Origin: Clostridium thermosuccinogenes
GTDB lineage: Bacteria > Bacillota > Clostridia > Acetivibrionales > DSM-5807
DNA: 64,000 bases
Direction: 5' to 3'
Assembly (NCBI RefSeq): GCF_002896855.1
Contig: NZ_CP021850.1
Span: 4,427,665-4,491,664, forward strand
In this document: piece by piece, positions 25,780 to 35,402 of the stretch
How positions within the stretch are numbered: position 1 is the stretch's first letter
Layout of the letters: every line of letters begins with the position of its first letter
The notes under the pieces: generated by a model
The model's database searches: none
The model's input: only the letters and a program-made list of their open reading frames with translations
What the model was told of the DNA's origin: nothing
Program-made: the position numbers and the translations under genes

Positions 25780-27144
25780 CTATGCCTCTGCGGTTTTAAA
25801 CTCTTTTGTGAGCTTTTTGATCCAATCGAAGCGGTTAACCTTTACCACTGCTACGGCGCACTTTAAAATCTGGTCGATCTTCAGGCACAGGTATACCACC
25901 CATGTAGGCGCTCCTACCACAAACGCCATGATAAGGGAGAGGGGAATAACCACCAGCCAGACAAAAATGGCATCATTTATCAGTACAAAATGGGTCGAGC
26001 CTCCTGCCCTGACAATGCCCGTAAGAGACGACATCTGGTAAGCGGTTCCCACCACTGTTACCGACAACACAGTCATCAGCGCCCGCGCTATTTGTAAGGT
26101 TTCATCCGTAAGATCATACAGCAGAAGTATGTAATCCTTCAAAATGAACATCAGCATTCCGGTGCATATGCCTACTCCAAGGAATACAAACTGGAGCTTC
26201 TTCGTATAGCGTTTTATCTTGTCTAAGTCTCCTTCACCCACGGTGTTTCCGATTATCACCGCGGAAGCATTGGCAGTTCCGTAGACGCCTACGCTTATCA
26301 TGGAAAACACATTGTTGGCTATGCTCACAGCAGCTATGGAAGCTGCCCCCAGCCTGCCCACTATGGCTCCCTGGACGGACAGATTTAATCCCCACAGGAT
26401 GTCTCCCAAAATTACCGGGAAGCCATACCGGAAGAAATCCTTGAGCAAAGTCATGTTATTGTGATACAAATCTATCAGGCGCATCTTTAGCTTATTGTCC
26501 ACAAATCTCATATATACCACTACTATCACAAATTCGGCGATCCTCGAAGCCAGCGTGGCAATTGCAGCGCCTCGTACTCCCAGCGCCGGAGCTCCCAAGT
26601 TTCCAAAAATGAGAACCCAGTTGAGGAACACATTCACTATAAAGGATACTATCGAAAGATATAATCCTATCCTTACCGTTCCGATGCACCTTAAGGATGC
26701 GACCAGCACATTGCTTATGCAAAAGAATATGTATGTGAAGCAAATAATCTTTGCGTACTTAACTGCTTCCGCTATCACCTGCCGGTCTTCCGTAAACAAA
26801 CCCAGCACCTGCTCCGGGAAAAAGAACACCAATACCCAAAGGGTAACGGCAAAAACCGAAACGATTTTCAAAGCGATACCTACTAAAGTTTTCACACTTT
26901 TGCTGTCGCCCTTACCCCAGTATTGCGCTCCTAAAACCACCATAGCCGCACCAAATCCGGCAACCAACATCTGCAGCATAACCTGTATCTGATTGCAGAG
27001 GTAAACCCCCGAAATGGACATTTCCCCCAGGGATCCAACCATAACATTATCCGCCAGACCCACGGCATAGGAAATTATATTCTGCAGAGCAATAGGAAGA
27101 GCCAGAGTAAACAAGCGTTTGTATAAGTCCTTATCTGATACCAT
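25780..27144 (-). CDS. MATE-family multidrug/cation exporter
   Basis: A 454-residue membrane protein with about twelve helices in two similar halves, as in NorM/DinF-type MATE exporters, which use a sodium or proton gradient to expel drugs or metabolites. Visible marks are LFTLALPIALQNIISYAVGLADNVMVG (shortened here to LPIALQNIISYAVGLAD) at the N-terminus and the repeated second-half motif YGFPVILGDILWGLNLS. The ATG at 27144 has GAGGG eight bases upstream; a longer frame to 27213 lacks a ribosome site and is rejected. A promoter, a palindromic operator and a terminator-like leader hairpin lie upstream, so it is probably controlled by a repressor or an attenuator. Confidence 0.88.
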   Translation of the reverse strand: MVSDKDLYKRLFTLALPIALQNIISYAVGLADNVMVGSLGEMSISGVYLCNQIQVMLQMLVAGFGAAMVVLGAQYWGKGDSKSVKTLVGIALKIVSVFAVTLWVLVFFFPEQVLGLFTEDRQVIAEAVKYAKIICFTYIFFCISNVLVASLRCIGTVRIGLYLSIVSFIVNVFLNWVLIFGNLGAPALGVRGAAIATLASRIAEFVIVVVYMRFVDNKLKMRLIDLYHNNMTLLKDFFRYGFPVILGDILWGLNLSVQGAIVGRLGAASIAAVSIANNVFSMISVGVYGTANASAVIIGNTVGEGDLDKIKRYTKKLQFVFLGVGICTGMLMFILKDYILLLYDLTDETLQIARALMTVLSVTVVGTAYQMSSLTGIVRAGGSTHFVLINDAIFVWLVVIPLSLIMAFVVGAPTWVVYLCLKIDQILKCAVAVVKVNRFDWIKKLTKEFKTAEA

Positions 27145-27148
27145 TTGC

Positions 27149-27192
27149 AGACCCTCTTTACATTTAAATTTGAAGACCCTACTTACATTTAA
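27149..27192. repeat. Tandem 19-base repeat covering the MATE ribosome binding site
   Basis: AGACCCTCTTTACATTTAA (27149-27167) and AGACCCTACTTACATTTAA (27174-27192) match at 17 of 19 positions with a 25-base period. On the minus strand each holds a purine-rich ribosome-site-like sequence, so the leader carries a duplicated start region. Confidence 0.5.
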
Positions 27193-27233
27193 TAAAAATA
27201 TCGGCTCCGGCACAGCTATGCCTCAGTGGAGCC
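27190..27233 (-). promoter_or_regulatory. Terminator-like hairpin in the MATE leader (possible attenuator)
   Basis: On the minus strand GGCTCC and GGAGCC enclose a second small stem GGCA/TGCC, and GATATTTTTATT follows. It sits 46 bases before the MATE start and 230 bases after the promoter, the position of an expression platform. The leader between may fold as an aptamer, but I recognise no riboswitch class. Confidence 0.4.
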
Positions 27234-27443
27234 TTCTCCTCCGGAAATAAATTGGGGCAGGGCATAAAATACACCCTGCAACAATAAAGCTTTTCTTTTT
27301 AATTATTTCTTTTAATCATTTGCAAATCCTGATGCCGTCCCTTATAACATCGGCTTTATCCCCGGCAGCATGGGCAGCATCCTTATCCAAAACTTCTTTT
27401 CCCTTAGGCCATCCTGCCGACCTTCAGGTGTAAGTTAGTATCC

Positions 27444-27487
27444 AAGTGTTTACTCACTTATTTTATTACACCAAAAATATTTGTCAA
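27444..27487 (-). promoter_or_regulatory. Promoter and operator of the MATE gene
   Basis: TTGACA (27487-27482), a 16-base spacer and TAAAAT (27465-27460) form the promoter. The palindrome AAGTG-AGTAAA-CACTT (27444-27459) follows at once, as expected for a TetR- or MarR-type operator. No such regulator lies next to the gene. Bases 27488-27927 hold no gene, only AT-rich DNA with faint repeats. Confidence 0.5.
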
Positions 27488-27927
27488 TCGGATTAATTTA
27501 ACTCTATCCGGAATTGCAGGATAATTTTTTATTCGCTATTAGGACATGCATTTTTCTTTCTATTCACCATTCATTAGAGCCTTGCATTAAACTTATATAT
27601 TATTTTATATACCAGCACAATACAGGCTTGAACCATTTTATGTCGAACTTTTATGCAAAATTCATTCCCATTACCTTTATAACCTTATAACATCTGTTTT
27701 ATCCTCCCGGAGTAAGGGGAACATTCCATCAAAGCCCCTTATCCCTAAGGCTATCTTCTCAACATGCCGTTTGTTAAAATAAGGTTTGGAATAGGTTGCA
27801 GTTCCAATTACTTAGAGTTATACTTAATAAGGTTTATGATAATGGAGCCTACCATATACATTTGCATGTGGCAGCCTCCGAAAAACTTCATTTCTATATT
27901 ATACCAATCAGACAGGAGTGATGGTCC

Positions 27928-28266
27928 TTGCAGTTTTTATTGATAGTCTTAAACAAAGTTGAACTCCTCGATACTCTGCTGGAAAAACTTATGGAGCATG
28001 GTATCCGTGGGGCAACCATATTAAACAGTACCGGAATGGTAAGGGAATTGGCCAAATGCAACGAGGATTTCCCGATATTCGGAACATTGCGCTATCTTGT
28101 CGATCTGGACCGGCAGGAAAGCAAGACCATTTTCATGGTATTAAAAGATGAACAAGTTGAAGAAGCAAAAAAGGTCATTCGTGAGGTTTTGGGAGACATG
28201 TCGAAACCAGATACCGCAGTCATGTTCACTTTACCTGTTCTATCAGCTGAAGGAGTTGATTTTTAA
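27928..28266 (+). CDS. PII-like small signalling protein
   Basis: A 112-residue protein with the ferredoxin-like pattern of the PII family. The N-terminal strand-helix FLLIVLNKVELLDTLLEKLMEHGIRGATI is shown here by its parts VLNKVELLDTLLEKL and HGIRGATILNSTGM. The C-terminal strand-helix-strand is FMVLKDEQVEEAKKVIREVLG. The nucleotide-binding T-loop of GlnB is not conserved. The TTG start has AGGAG nine bases upstream. A CPA2-type antiporter begins three bases after its stop, so it probably regulates that transporter, as PII proteins do with ammonium or bicarbonate carriers. That role is an inference; the ligand is unknown. Confidence 0.6.
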   Translation: MQFLLIVLNKVELLDTLLEKLMEHGIRGATILNSTGMVRELAKCNEDFPIFGTLRYLVDLDRQESKTIFMVLKDEQVEEAKKVIREVLGDMSKPDTAVMFTLPVLSAEGVDF

Positions 28267-28269
28267 AGC

Positions 28270-29442
28270 ATGCAACCGACAACTTTGTTTTATCTCGCTT
28301 TGATTTTGTTTTCAGGCCTTATATTCGGCCGCATAGTCAAGCTTATCAAGCTTCCCAATGTGACAGGATACCTGATTGCCGGCCTGCTTATAGGGCCTTA
28401 CTGTTTTAAGCTGGTGCCTATTGACATAATCACCGGTTTGGATCTGATTTCAGAAATAGCTTTGGCATTTATTGCCTTTTCCATAGGGTCGGAATTCAAA
28501 TTATCCTACCTGAAAAGAGTGGGGGTAACTCCCATCATAATAGCTATTTTTGAGGGGCTGACAGCTGCTGTGCTGGTATTCGCAGCGCTGTTTCTGTTTG
28601 GGTTTGATGCCAAAATTGCGCTGCTTCTTGGCGCTATTGCTTCTGCTACAGCACCTGCAGCTACTATCATGGTAGTAAAGCAGTATAAAGCCAAAGGTCC
28701 TGTTACCGAAACACTGCTCAGCGTTGTAGCGCTGGACGATGCGGTAGCCCTCATTGCCTTTGGTTTTGCCATGGCTACTGTAAGCGCCATGGAGCACCCT
28801 GGTGAAGCTTCAGTAGTGATGTCGGTTGTTACTCCATTTTGGGAGATAATCGGCTCCATCCTTCTGGGTTTTGTGCTGGGCGTCCTGTTCACCATACCGC
28901 TGCGTTTTTTCAAAAAGGATTCCAACCGGTTGATAATAACCACAGGCTTTATATTCCTTGGCTCGGCTATTGCAACTATGTTAGGCCTATCTTCACTACT
29001 TCTGTGCATGTGCATGAGTGCAATGCTGGTTAACGTAAGCAAGTCGGGGGAATCCTTACTCAAACTTACCGACAATGTAACACCGCCTATATTTCTCATG
29101 TTCTTTGTCGTTTCCGGGATGGAACTTGATGTTTCCATCCTGCCACAGGTTGGGTTAATAGGCATAATCTATGTGCTAGTCCGTGTTATAGGCAAAGTAG
29201 CAGGCGCCTCCATTGGTGCGGCCATTATGAAAGCCCCGGCAGCCGTTAAAAAATATCTGGGATTATCCCTTGTTCCTCAGGCAGGAGTTGCTATAGGTCT
29301 ATCATTGATAGCATCCAACAAGCTTCCCGGATTCGGACAAAAAATCCGTGCGGTAGTTCTCTGCGCCACCTTGATTTATGAGCTGACCGGTCCCGTCATC
29401 ACCAAGATATCCCTTAAAAAGGCAGGAGAGATTACTGAGTAA
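28270..29442 (+). CDS. CPA2-family cation/proton antiporter (KefB/NapA-like membrane domain)
   Basis: A 390-residue membrane protein of about 11-12 helices. It has the family marks LPNVTGYLIAGLLIGPYC at the N-terminus, IASATAPAATIMVVKQY and VALDDAVALIAFG in the unwound core; the acidic pair in ALDDAV fits ion binding. The cytosolic TrkA-N domain of KefB is absent. It lies three bases after a PII-like gene, so the two form an operon and the small protein may act as the missing regulatory part. The exchanged cation (sodium or potassium) cannot be told from the sequence. A strong terminator follows within 30 bases. Confidence 0.88.
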   Translation: MQPTTLFYLALILFSGLIFGRIVKLIKLPNVTGYLIAGLLIGPYCFKLVPIDIITGLDLISEIALAFIAFSIGSEFKLSYLKRVGVTPIIIAIFEGLTAAVLVFAALFLFGFDAKIALLLGAIASATAPAATIMVVKQYKAKGPVTETLLSVVALDDAVALIAFGFAMATVSAMEHPGEASVVMSVVTPFWEIIGSILLGFVLGVLFTIPLRFFKKDSNRLIITTGFIFLGSAIATMLGLSSLLLCMCMSAMLVNVSKSGESLLKLTDNVTPPIFLMFFVVSGMELDVSILPQVGLIGIIYVLVRVIGKVAGASIGAAIMKAPAAVKKYLGLSLVPQAGVAIGLSLIASNKLPGFGQKIRAVVLCATLIYELTGPVITKISLKKAGEITE

Positions 29443-29471
29443 TCCATACCATTTTCTGGTATATGAATATG

Positions 29472-29535
29472 AATGGGAATATCCTGAACTATATTCATCA
29501 TCTGATGTGGTTTGGGATATTCCCATTATATTTTC
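29472..29535 (+). terminator. Terminator after the antiporter gene
   Basis: AATGGGAATATCC (29472-29484) pairs perfectly with GGATATTCCCATT (29515-29527), followed by ATATTTT. The loop is about 30 bases. It ends the PII-like/antiporter transcript. Bases 29536-29868 hold no supportable gene. Confidence 0.7.
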
Positions 29536-29868
29536 CACCTACCTTGTAAACTCACTTTGCACGGAGATTCGTTAAAAACTTATCATTTTGCTGCCTGGTA
29601 ACGTCACCATTATACCGATGCAACCAAAGATGTCCTTACGCCCACTGAAAGCAGCTCTTTTAGTCGATTATACTGCCTTTGCTTTATTGACTCAGGTGAC
29701 TATAAATAATTCTCAAATTATATAAATCTTATGTTGATAATAAAACTGTAATATGGTATAATTATCCCATGTGAATGTGAAGATTTGTAAAAACCTCATG
29801 CTTTATAAATATACCATTTACACGGTATGAACTCAGTGCATCAAATTGGTTATGGCTGGATCAAAACA

Positions 29869-29892
29869 CAGGGATTCGTTGGAACGAATCCC
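29869..29892 (-). terminator. Terminator of the hydantoinase/oxoprolinase gene
   Basis: GGGATTCGTT-GG-AACGAATCCC is a perfect 10-bp stem with a very short loop, followed on the minus strand by TGTGTTTTG. It lies about 40 bases after the gene's stop. Confidence 0.65.
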
Positions 29893-29932
29893 TGCTTTGT
29901 TATCATCGGATTTATCAGATTTTTACCCTGCT

Positions 29933-31990
29933 TTAAAGTCCTTTTATACTCCCTACAGCCCTGGCCGTTACCACCGTCTCAATCAAAAAGATGCTATTTT
30001 TGTCCTCTTCCTGCTCGGCAAGTTCATCTATTGCATTCAAAATCGGCAGGTCCACTGTATCCTCCAGCACTTCGGTGGTTACATAAATGTCAACGCCGCC
30101 TCTTTCCTGAGCCCTTTTTATTGCTATTTCCTCAGCTTCCTTCCTGGCCCAGCTTAAAGCTTCCTCATAACTGGCAAACTCCTTCCTGTGCAGGGATGAA
30201 TAGCAGAAATATCCTGAGTCCTTAGGCCTTACAGTCACCGACTCCACCGCTGCAACCTCACCGGTAATGGCTCCCGCGGCATTTGCCACAGCGGCGTTAT
30301 CCGGTATTATGTACTCAGTATTCAAGGCCCTGGCGACATCCGGAAGAAAAACATGAATCGGCGCGCCTATGCCCACCAGGGCAAAATCGGTAGAAAAGCT
30401 GCATTTTAACCCGCTTCCCCCATGTCCATGCAGCGCTTTGCCCTTATGGGACAAAATGCTGTCACATCCCATCATAATCAAATCCAGCGCCTTTTCCGGC
30501 ATAACATCACCGGGCGCATACATGCCTTCTCTTTCCAGGAGCATTTTTACTATATTCAAATAGAGGCTCCTCTTGATATTCTCATTTACCATCTGTATGA
30601 GCCTGTCCACACTCATTTTAAGCTGGAATGCCATCACCGCCGCACCCATCTGGGCAGCGCGCCGGTTCCATCCTGTGAACTCCCCCGTCAGATGCATGAT
30701 ATCAGTGGGAGTAAGAGCACTTCTTAAAATGACTCCCAGCTTCTCAAGCCTTTCAGTTTTCAGCTCATAAATGGATGTCCCCACCTCGTCACATAATGCC
30801 ATGATACTCAGAGGTCCTTTTTTTAGCGTACCTGCTATTTTCTTCTCCTCATAGCTAAAACCCGATTCATCATATGTGTCTTTTATAAGATAAAAGAACT
30901 GGCATAAAGGTCTTGTATGGATCTTTTTGTTCTCGTATATGGCTTCAATATCTTTTAAAACTCCCGGAAATTGAGCTGCAAGCCATGAAAGCGGAGCAAC
31001 CCTTTCAGGCCCTATCCTGATATTGCCCTTTTTATCAAAGCTTATATAACTGTCTCCACCAAGCCCTATTGTTCTGATGTCAATTGACTTTGTTCCTGTC
31101 CTCCAGCTTCCCACCACTGCTCCCTCATCAGCCAGTTTCACCCTGTAGTTTTCCACCATTGCAAGGTCGCTTGTGGTGCCGCCCATATCGACGATGATGC
31201 AATTTTTCCTGCCGCTCAGCTTCGTTCCACCGGCTACGCTGGCAGCAGGCCCGGAAAGTAGAGTCTCTATAGGCTTTTCTTTTGCGAAATCTTCCGTCAT
31301 CAGACTTCCATCTCCCCGCACTATTACCATGGGAGCTGTGATATTCCTTCTTTTCAGGCTTGCTTTAACTGCTGCAAGAAAATCATCAATTATAGGTATG
31401 AGCTGGGCATTCAGCAGTGTAGACGCCGTTCTCCTCATGAAATTCAGCTCCATGGTAAGCTCATGGGCACAAACCACGTTTTTGCCGGTCAGTTCCTTAA
31501 TGAAGGCTGCAGCCTTCCTTTCAAACTCAGGATTGCGTATGCCCCATAACTCCACTACACCATAGGCATCTGCCCTGCTGTCCTGGGCCAGAAGCCCTTC
31601 TTTAAGCCTGTTCCAGTCAGGTTCTGTTACTATTTCACCTCTTAAGTCATGCCCTCCGTCAATGAATATCATCTCCCTGTAATCAGGAAGGCCGTATTCA
31701 TGCCCGTACTTCCTTACCGTATCGGGATCGCAGCCTATCATCACCATAACGGTCCTGCAGCCTTTGCCTTCCACACAGGCGTTGGTAGCGAGGGTTGTGG
31801 AAAGGGATACAAGTTTTACTTTGCTGAGCATATCCTTTGGGAAGCTGTCCAGCACATTGCTGATTCCCACAGTCAGATCTTCCTTTGTAGTGATTGCCTT
31901 GGCAGAGCTGAGTATTTCCTTACTGTCAAAATCGTACAATACCCCGTCGGTATATGTACCTCCGGTATCTATCCCGAGACCTATCTTCAC
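29933..31990 (-). CDS. Hydantoinase/oxoprolinase family protein (HyuA-like)
   Basis: A 685-residue ATP-dependent amidohydrolase-type subunit of the HyuA/OplA group. The N-terminal actin-like ATPase motif GLGIDTGGTYTDGVLYD and the later IVDMGGTTSDLAMV are both clear, as is LSGPAASVAGG. In this family the A subunit works with a HyuB subunit to open cyclic imides such as hydantoin, 5-oxoproline or N-methylhydantoin. No HyuB gene lies beside it, so the partner may be elsewhere or the protein may act alone. The GTG start at 31990 has GGGGTGG upstream. About 300 bases of gene-free DNA lie upstream. Confidence 0.85.
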   Translation of the reverse strand: MKIGLGIDTGGTYTDGVLYDFDSKEILSSAKAITTKEDLTVGISNVLDSFPKDMLSKVKLVSLSTTLATNACVEGKGCRTVMVMIGCDPDTVRKYGHEYGLPDYREMIFIDGGHDLRGEIVTEPDWNRLKEGLLAQDSRADAYGVVELWGIRNPEFERKAAAFIKELTGKNVVCAHELTMELNFMRRTASTLLNAQLIPIIDDFLAAVKASLKRRNITAPMVIVRGDGSLMTEDFAKEKPIETLLSGPAASVAGGTKLSGRKNCIIVDMGGTTSDLAMVENYRVKLADEGAVVGSWRTGTKSIDIRTIGLGGDSYISFDKKGNIRIGPERVAPLSWLAAQFPGVLKDIEAIYENKKIHTRPLCQFFYLIKDTYDESGFSYEEKKIAGTLKKGPLSIMALCDEVGTSIYELKTERLEKLGVILRSALTPTDIMHLTGEFTGWNRRAAQMGAAVMAFQLKMSVDRLIQMVNENIKRSLYLNIVKMLLEREGMYAPGDVMPEKALDLIMMGCDSILSHKGKALHGHGGSGLKCSFSTDFALVGIGAPIHVFLPDVARALNTEYIIPDNAAVANAAGAITGEVAAVESVTVRPKDSGYFCYSSLHRKEFASYEEALSWARKEAEEIAIKRAQERGGVDIYVTTEVLEDTVDLPILNAIDELAEQEEDKNSIFLIETVVTARAVGSIKGL

Positions 31991-32241
31991 ATAACCACCC
32001 CTAAGCCGGTTTTAAATGTTTATTTAAAAATCCATAGACGACAGGATTTTCTTCGGTTTTTTATTTCCTGTACAGCGCCCTATTGCCTGATTCCGAACGC
32101 CTTTCGCCTTGATGCGGCACAGCATCAAAATATCACAGTTTTATGTTACCGTGGGCATTTTTCGTAATATATGATTCGCTTTGGATTTCTTGTACTTTCT
32201 TGTGATACTTGCCGGAGCCTGTGACTTCCGGCCGGATTACG

Positions 32242-32272
32242 AAAAAAGGCCGTCCTGGGCAACAGGACAACC
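32242..32272 (-). terminator. Terminator of the EEP hydrolase gene
   Basis: GGTTGTCCTG and CAGGACGGCC (minus strand) form a 10-bp stem with two wobble pairs and a 5-base loop, followed by TTTTTTC. It begins 15 bases past the stop. Confidence 0.8.
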
Positions 32273-32286
32273 TCGTAGGACATATT

Positions 32287-33105
32287 TTAGCAAACGACTA
32301 TATCGGCAACAACAGGTGAATGATCCGACGGATAACTTCCCTTGGGTTTATCGTCCAAGACACCATGCTGCAGCACCTTTATGCCATTTTTAACAAATAT
32401 CATATCTATTCTAGCTTTATTAACCTCATCTTCCAATCCGTGAAATGTCACACGAGAACCGTGATTTCCATGCTCTGAAACCTGCATCGCATCCGTAAGG
32501 CATTCATGTTTGGAAGCTCCAGCATCCGAACCTGCCCCGGTAAGAATTTTATATGCTTCAAAAGTTTCATCGCAGTTAAAATCTCCTGTAACAACAACCG
32601 GCATACCCTTTGCTATAGCTTTTATGCGGTCAAGCAGCAAGTGAGCACTTTGCGCCTGCGCAGTCATACCGACATGATCAAAGTGGGTATTGAAGTGGAA
32701 ATGCTCCTTTCCTGTTTGTTTATCCTTGAACTTCGCCCATGTCACACAGCGCACGCAGGCAGCGTCCCAACCCATGCTGCCCGGAACATCTGGTGTCTCT
32801 GAAAGCCAGAAAGTCCCATGGTCCAAAGCTTCAAAACGTTCTTTCCTGTAGAATATGGCCGCATATTCTCCCTTTTCCTTGCCATCTTCACGGCCTATGC
32901 CAACCCATGCATATTCAGGCAGCAAGCTGCTCAAATCCTCCACTTGGTTTTTAAGGGGCTCTTGAAGTCCTGCGATATCTGCATGGTGAAACCGGATCAT
33001 GCTTGCGACGGAATCCCTGCGATTAGGCCATACATACGGTCCTTCTTTTCTCCAGTCCAATAGAACGTTAAAAGACATAACCCTCAAATAAGCATTGTTT
33101 TCCAT
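32287..33105 (-). CDS. Endonuclease/exonuclease/phosphatase (EEP) family hydrolase
   Basis: A ~272-residue metal-dependent phosphoesterase of the DNase I-like superfamily. It has the canonical motifs RVMSFNVLLD (Asn), IAGLQEP (Glu), FNTHFDHVG (His), VVTGDFNCDE (Asp-Phe-Asn), ARIDMIFVKNG (Asp) and YPSDHSPVVADI (Asp-His). These bind the metal and activate water. No signal peptide is present. Small stand-alone bacterial members act on phosphodiesters such as lipids, RNA or nucleotides, so the substrate is open. The ATG at 33105 has GGGAG nine bases upstream; an ATG at 33114 abuts it. It has its own terminator and no operon partner. Confidence 0.88.
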   Translation of the reverse strand: MENNAYLRVMSFNVLLDWRKEGPYVWPNRRDSVASMIRFHHADIAGLQEPLKNQVEDLSSLLPEYAWVGIGREDGKEKGEYAAIFYRKERFEALDHGTFWLSETPDVPGSMGWDAACVRCVTWAKFKDKQTGKEHFHFNTHFDHVGMTAQAQSAHLLLDRIKAIAKGMPVVVTGDFNCDETFEAYKILTGAGSDAGASKHECLTDAMQVSEHGNHGSRVTFHGLEDEVNKARIDMIFVKNGIKVLQHGVLDDKPKGSYPSDHSPVVADIVVC

Positions 33106-33206
33106 CTGAGACATCTCCCAACATATTAAATATACAACCTGCTGATAAATTCAGGCTACTGCAACACATACCTCTTATATTAAATATCGGTATATATTAT
33201 GTCAAG

Positions 33207-33242
33207 ATAAAAGAACCGAAAGTTAAATCCACCTTCGGTTCT
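33207..33242 (-). terminator. Terminator downstream of the SLH protein gene
   Basis: AGAACCGAA and TTCGGTTCT form a perfect 9-bp stem with a ~13-base loop, followed on the minus strand by TTTTATC. It lies about 155 bases after the SLH gene; nothing is seen between. Confidence 0.6.
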
Positions 33243-33396
33243 GATTTGAAATTTTGCACAGGCATCTATTTTTATTTCACTGATTATCAATCCTGCGACA
33301 GTGCTTTACACAGTTTTTTTGCGGTACACCATCAAAGGATCGTCCGCGGTTCTCCCCAGCTTTGCCGGCACCTAACATGCTTTTCATGCATTTATT

Positions 33397-35169
33397 TTAG
33401 AAGGAACCTTTCAGAATATCTGTCAGTGTAAGGTCCGATACCATTTCCGGTGCTGTTATTTTTATATCCTCGCCTATATTGCTGTAAACCTTGTCAAACA
33501 TTACCGCAACATCTGTGTCTTTTCCGTTTTCCACTACCTTCATGCCATAATTCAAGCTTTCCCTGACAATATGGCCTTCTTTGTTCAAATAAATCTCCAT
33601 AGAAATATTCATTCCCGAGTCAAGCATTTTTAAAATATTTGAATAAGCTTCCGGGTCAGCTGAGGGCAGCTTATCCTTAATCCCTAACTTGTCAAGGGTT
33701 AGTACATATTTTACCGCAGCTTCTTTCCCCACCTTTGCCATCCCGGCCCGGGAAATGGTATAAAGATTATATGCATCGCCTTTAACAAGGCCACTGCCAT
33801 TATCAACACCCGAAGGATCCGCTACGGGTATCAAACCTGAATTTTGCAGTTCCTCGATTTGTGTTTCAATCCATTCTTCGATGCCCGCGATTTTTACATA
33901 CAACTTCTCACCAACCTTGATGACGTCGATTTTTTCCGGAGCATCAGGTATACCGTCTATTCTGGAAATTGCCTCATACCCGACGCGATAATCATCCCCA
34001 TTAATTGCACCATCAATATCAAGGCTGATTTCCATCACACTGTCGGGGATAACATCTTTCATTGTTATTAAACCGGTAGAGCTAAACCTGCCTTTAAATC
34101 CCATACTAGCGTTAATTGCATTATAAAGGTTGGGATATTTCACCGTCTCATCATCACTTATAAAAACAGTGCCGCTGTTTCCTTCCCTCTGTATGTCTGC
34201 TCCCAGAGCTTTAACAGCAACTTCCAAAGGCACATAGGCTTCATCCTCTATGACCTTTAGGCCGTCGCTGCTGTTTTCCCTGCTGAAGCTTATACCCTTT
34301 TTGGTACCGGTGGATAGGTGTCTCTCTATTCGAGCAGTATTCATACCGTCATCGACTTCCGTTTCAGCACCCATTTTTTCAAAAAATGTCACCGGCACAT
34401 ATATTTTTCCGTCTTCATCAAAGGCTCTATCGCCTAAATCAATAGTGTCGCCGTTAAGAACCACTCTTACCTGGGCAAATATAGCTTCTGCTCTTTTTTG
34501 TATTTCCTCTTTGCCTTCTAGAAGCCTGTTTGCAACTATGGCGACCTGCTGCCTCTCTGCCCCTGCCTTTGCTGAAAAAACACCGGAACCGGTACCCTTC
34601 ATCAATCCGGCAGAAAGCACAAAATCAACAGATCCTTTGGCCCAGTTGGCTATCTTTCCATGATCGGCAAAGCTATTCACAGATTCAAAGTCCTGGCTGT
34701 AATTCAGCATATGGTCTGTCAGTCCCATGGAACGCACCAGCATAGCCGCCATCTGTTCCCTGGTAAGCTCCTGGTTTCTCCCGAAAGAGCCATCCGGCAA
34801 TCCCTTTATTATTCCCTCCCGGTAAGCAGCTTCAACATATTTATAAGCCCAATGGGTAGAAGGAACATCGGAGAAAGTTGGTTTTAAGGGCACGTTTGTT
34901 GTATCAATGCCCAGAACATTTACAAGTATTTTTACCATCTCTGAGCGGGTAATAATATTATGAGGATTGAAATTGCCGTTCTGATCACCGGATATGATAC
35001 CCCGTTCTGCCAGTGCTATTATGGCTTCTTTTGCATAATTGGAGCTTTTGTCAACATCATTAATAAAGGCTGTCCACGCCGGCTGAGAAACCGCCAAAAG
35101 GCTTGACACCACAACACCGGAAAGCAGGACCTTTGCATAACCTGACTTTCCATTGAAAAACTTGCTCAC
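33397..35169 (-). CDS. S-layer-homology protein with copper-amine-oxidase-like domain
   Basis: A 590-residue exported cell-wall protein. A signal peptide (residues ~1-33, VLLSGVVVSSLLAVSQPAWT) precedes three S-layer homology domains (~35-215; for example AIIALAERGIISGDQNGNF and AYREGIIKGLPDGSFGRN). These bind pyruvylated secondary cell-wall polymer. A copper-amine-oxidase N-like domain follows (~230-350; VVLNGDTIDLGDRAF, KIYVPVTFFEKMGAE). The last ~220 residues match no family I recognise. The GTG start has GGGAGGG upstream. A role in the envelope is certain in kind, but the specific function is unknown. Its own terminator and lack of partners make it a single gene. Confidence 0.85.
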   Translation of the reverse strand: MSKFFNGKSGYAKVLLSGVVVSSLLAVSQPAWTAFINDVDKSSNYAKEAIIALAERGIISGDQNGNFNPHNIITRSEMVKILVNVLGIDTTNVPLKPTFSDVPSTHWAYKYVEAAYREGIIKGLPDGSFGRNQELTREQMAAMLVRSMGLTDHMLNYSQDFESVNSFADHGKIANWAKGSVDFVLSAGLMKGTGSGVFSAKAGAERQQVAIVANRLLEGKEEIQKRAEAIFAQVRVVLNGDTIDLGDRAFDEDGKIYVPVTFFEKMGAETEVDDGMNTARIERHLSTGTKKGISFSRENSSDGLKVIEDEAYVPLEVAVKALGADIQREGNSGTVFISDDETVKYPNLYNAINASMGFKGRFSSTGLITMKDVIPDSVMEISLDIDGAINGDDYRVGYEAISRIDGIPDAPEKIDVIKVGEKLYVKIAGIEEWIETQIEELQNSGLIPVADPSGVDNGSGLVKGDAYNLYTISRAGMAKVGKEAAVKYVLTLDKLGIKDKLPSADPEAYSNILKMLDSGMNISMEIYLNKEGHIVRESLNYGMKVVENGKDTDVAVMFDKVYSNIGEDIKITAPEMVSDLTLTDILKGSF

Positions 35170-35402
35170 AAAATACCCTCCCTATGTAATGTTCATGCAT
35201 ATCTCAGGCATATGCATCCAAATACATTATATAGGAATTATGTAAACTATACTACTACCAATATAATCCTGCTATGTTTAAGCTGGTAGCTTTTACTAAA
35301 ATTTAAGGCAGCAAGGAGCTGCAGACCTAATAAGTGCGATAATTTCAAAAGGATTAAGCCCATGATGCTCCTTGGCCTGTTGTTTTTCAGCATGTGCCCC
35401 TT

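Noticed and set aside
27330-27780. Faint duplicated stretches that translate to DKADVIR and DKTDVIR
   Set aside because: Too short and diverged to call a gene or repeat; no starts.
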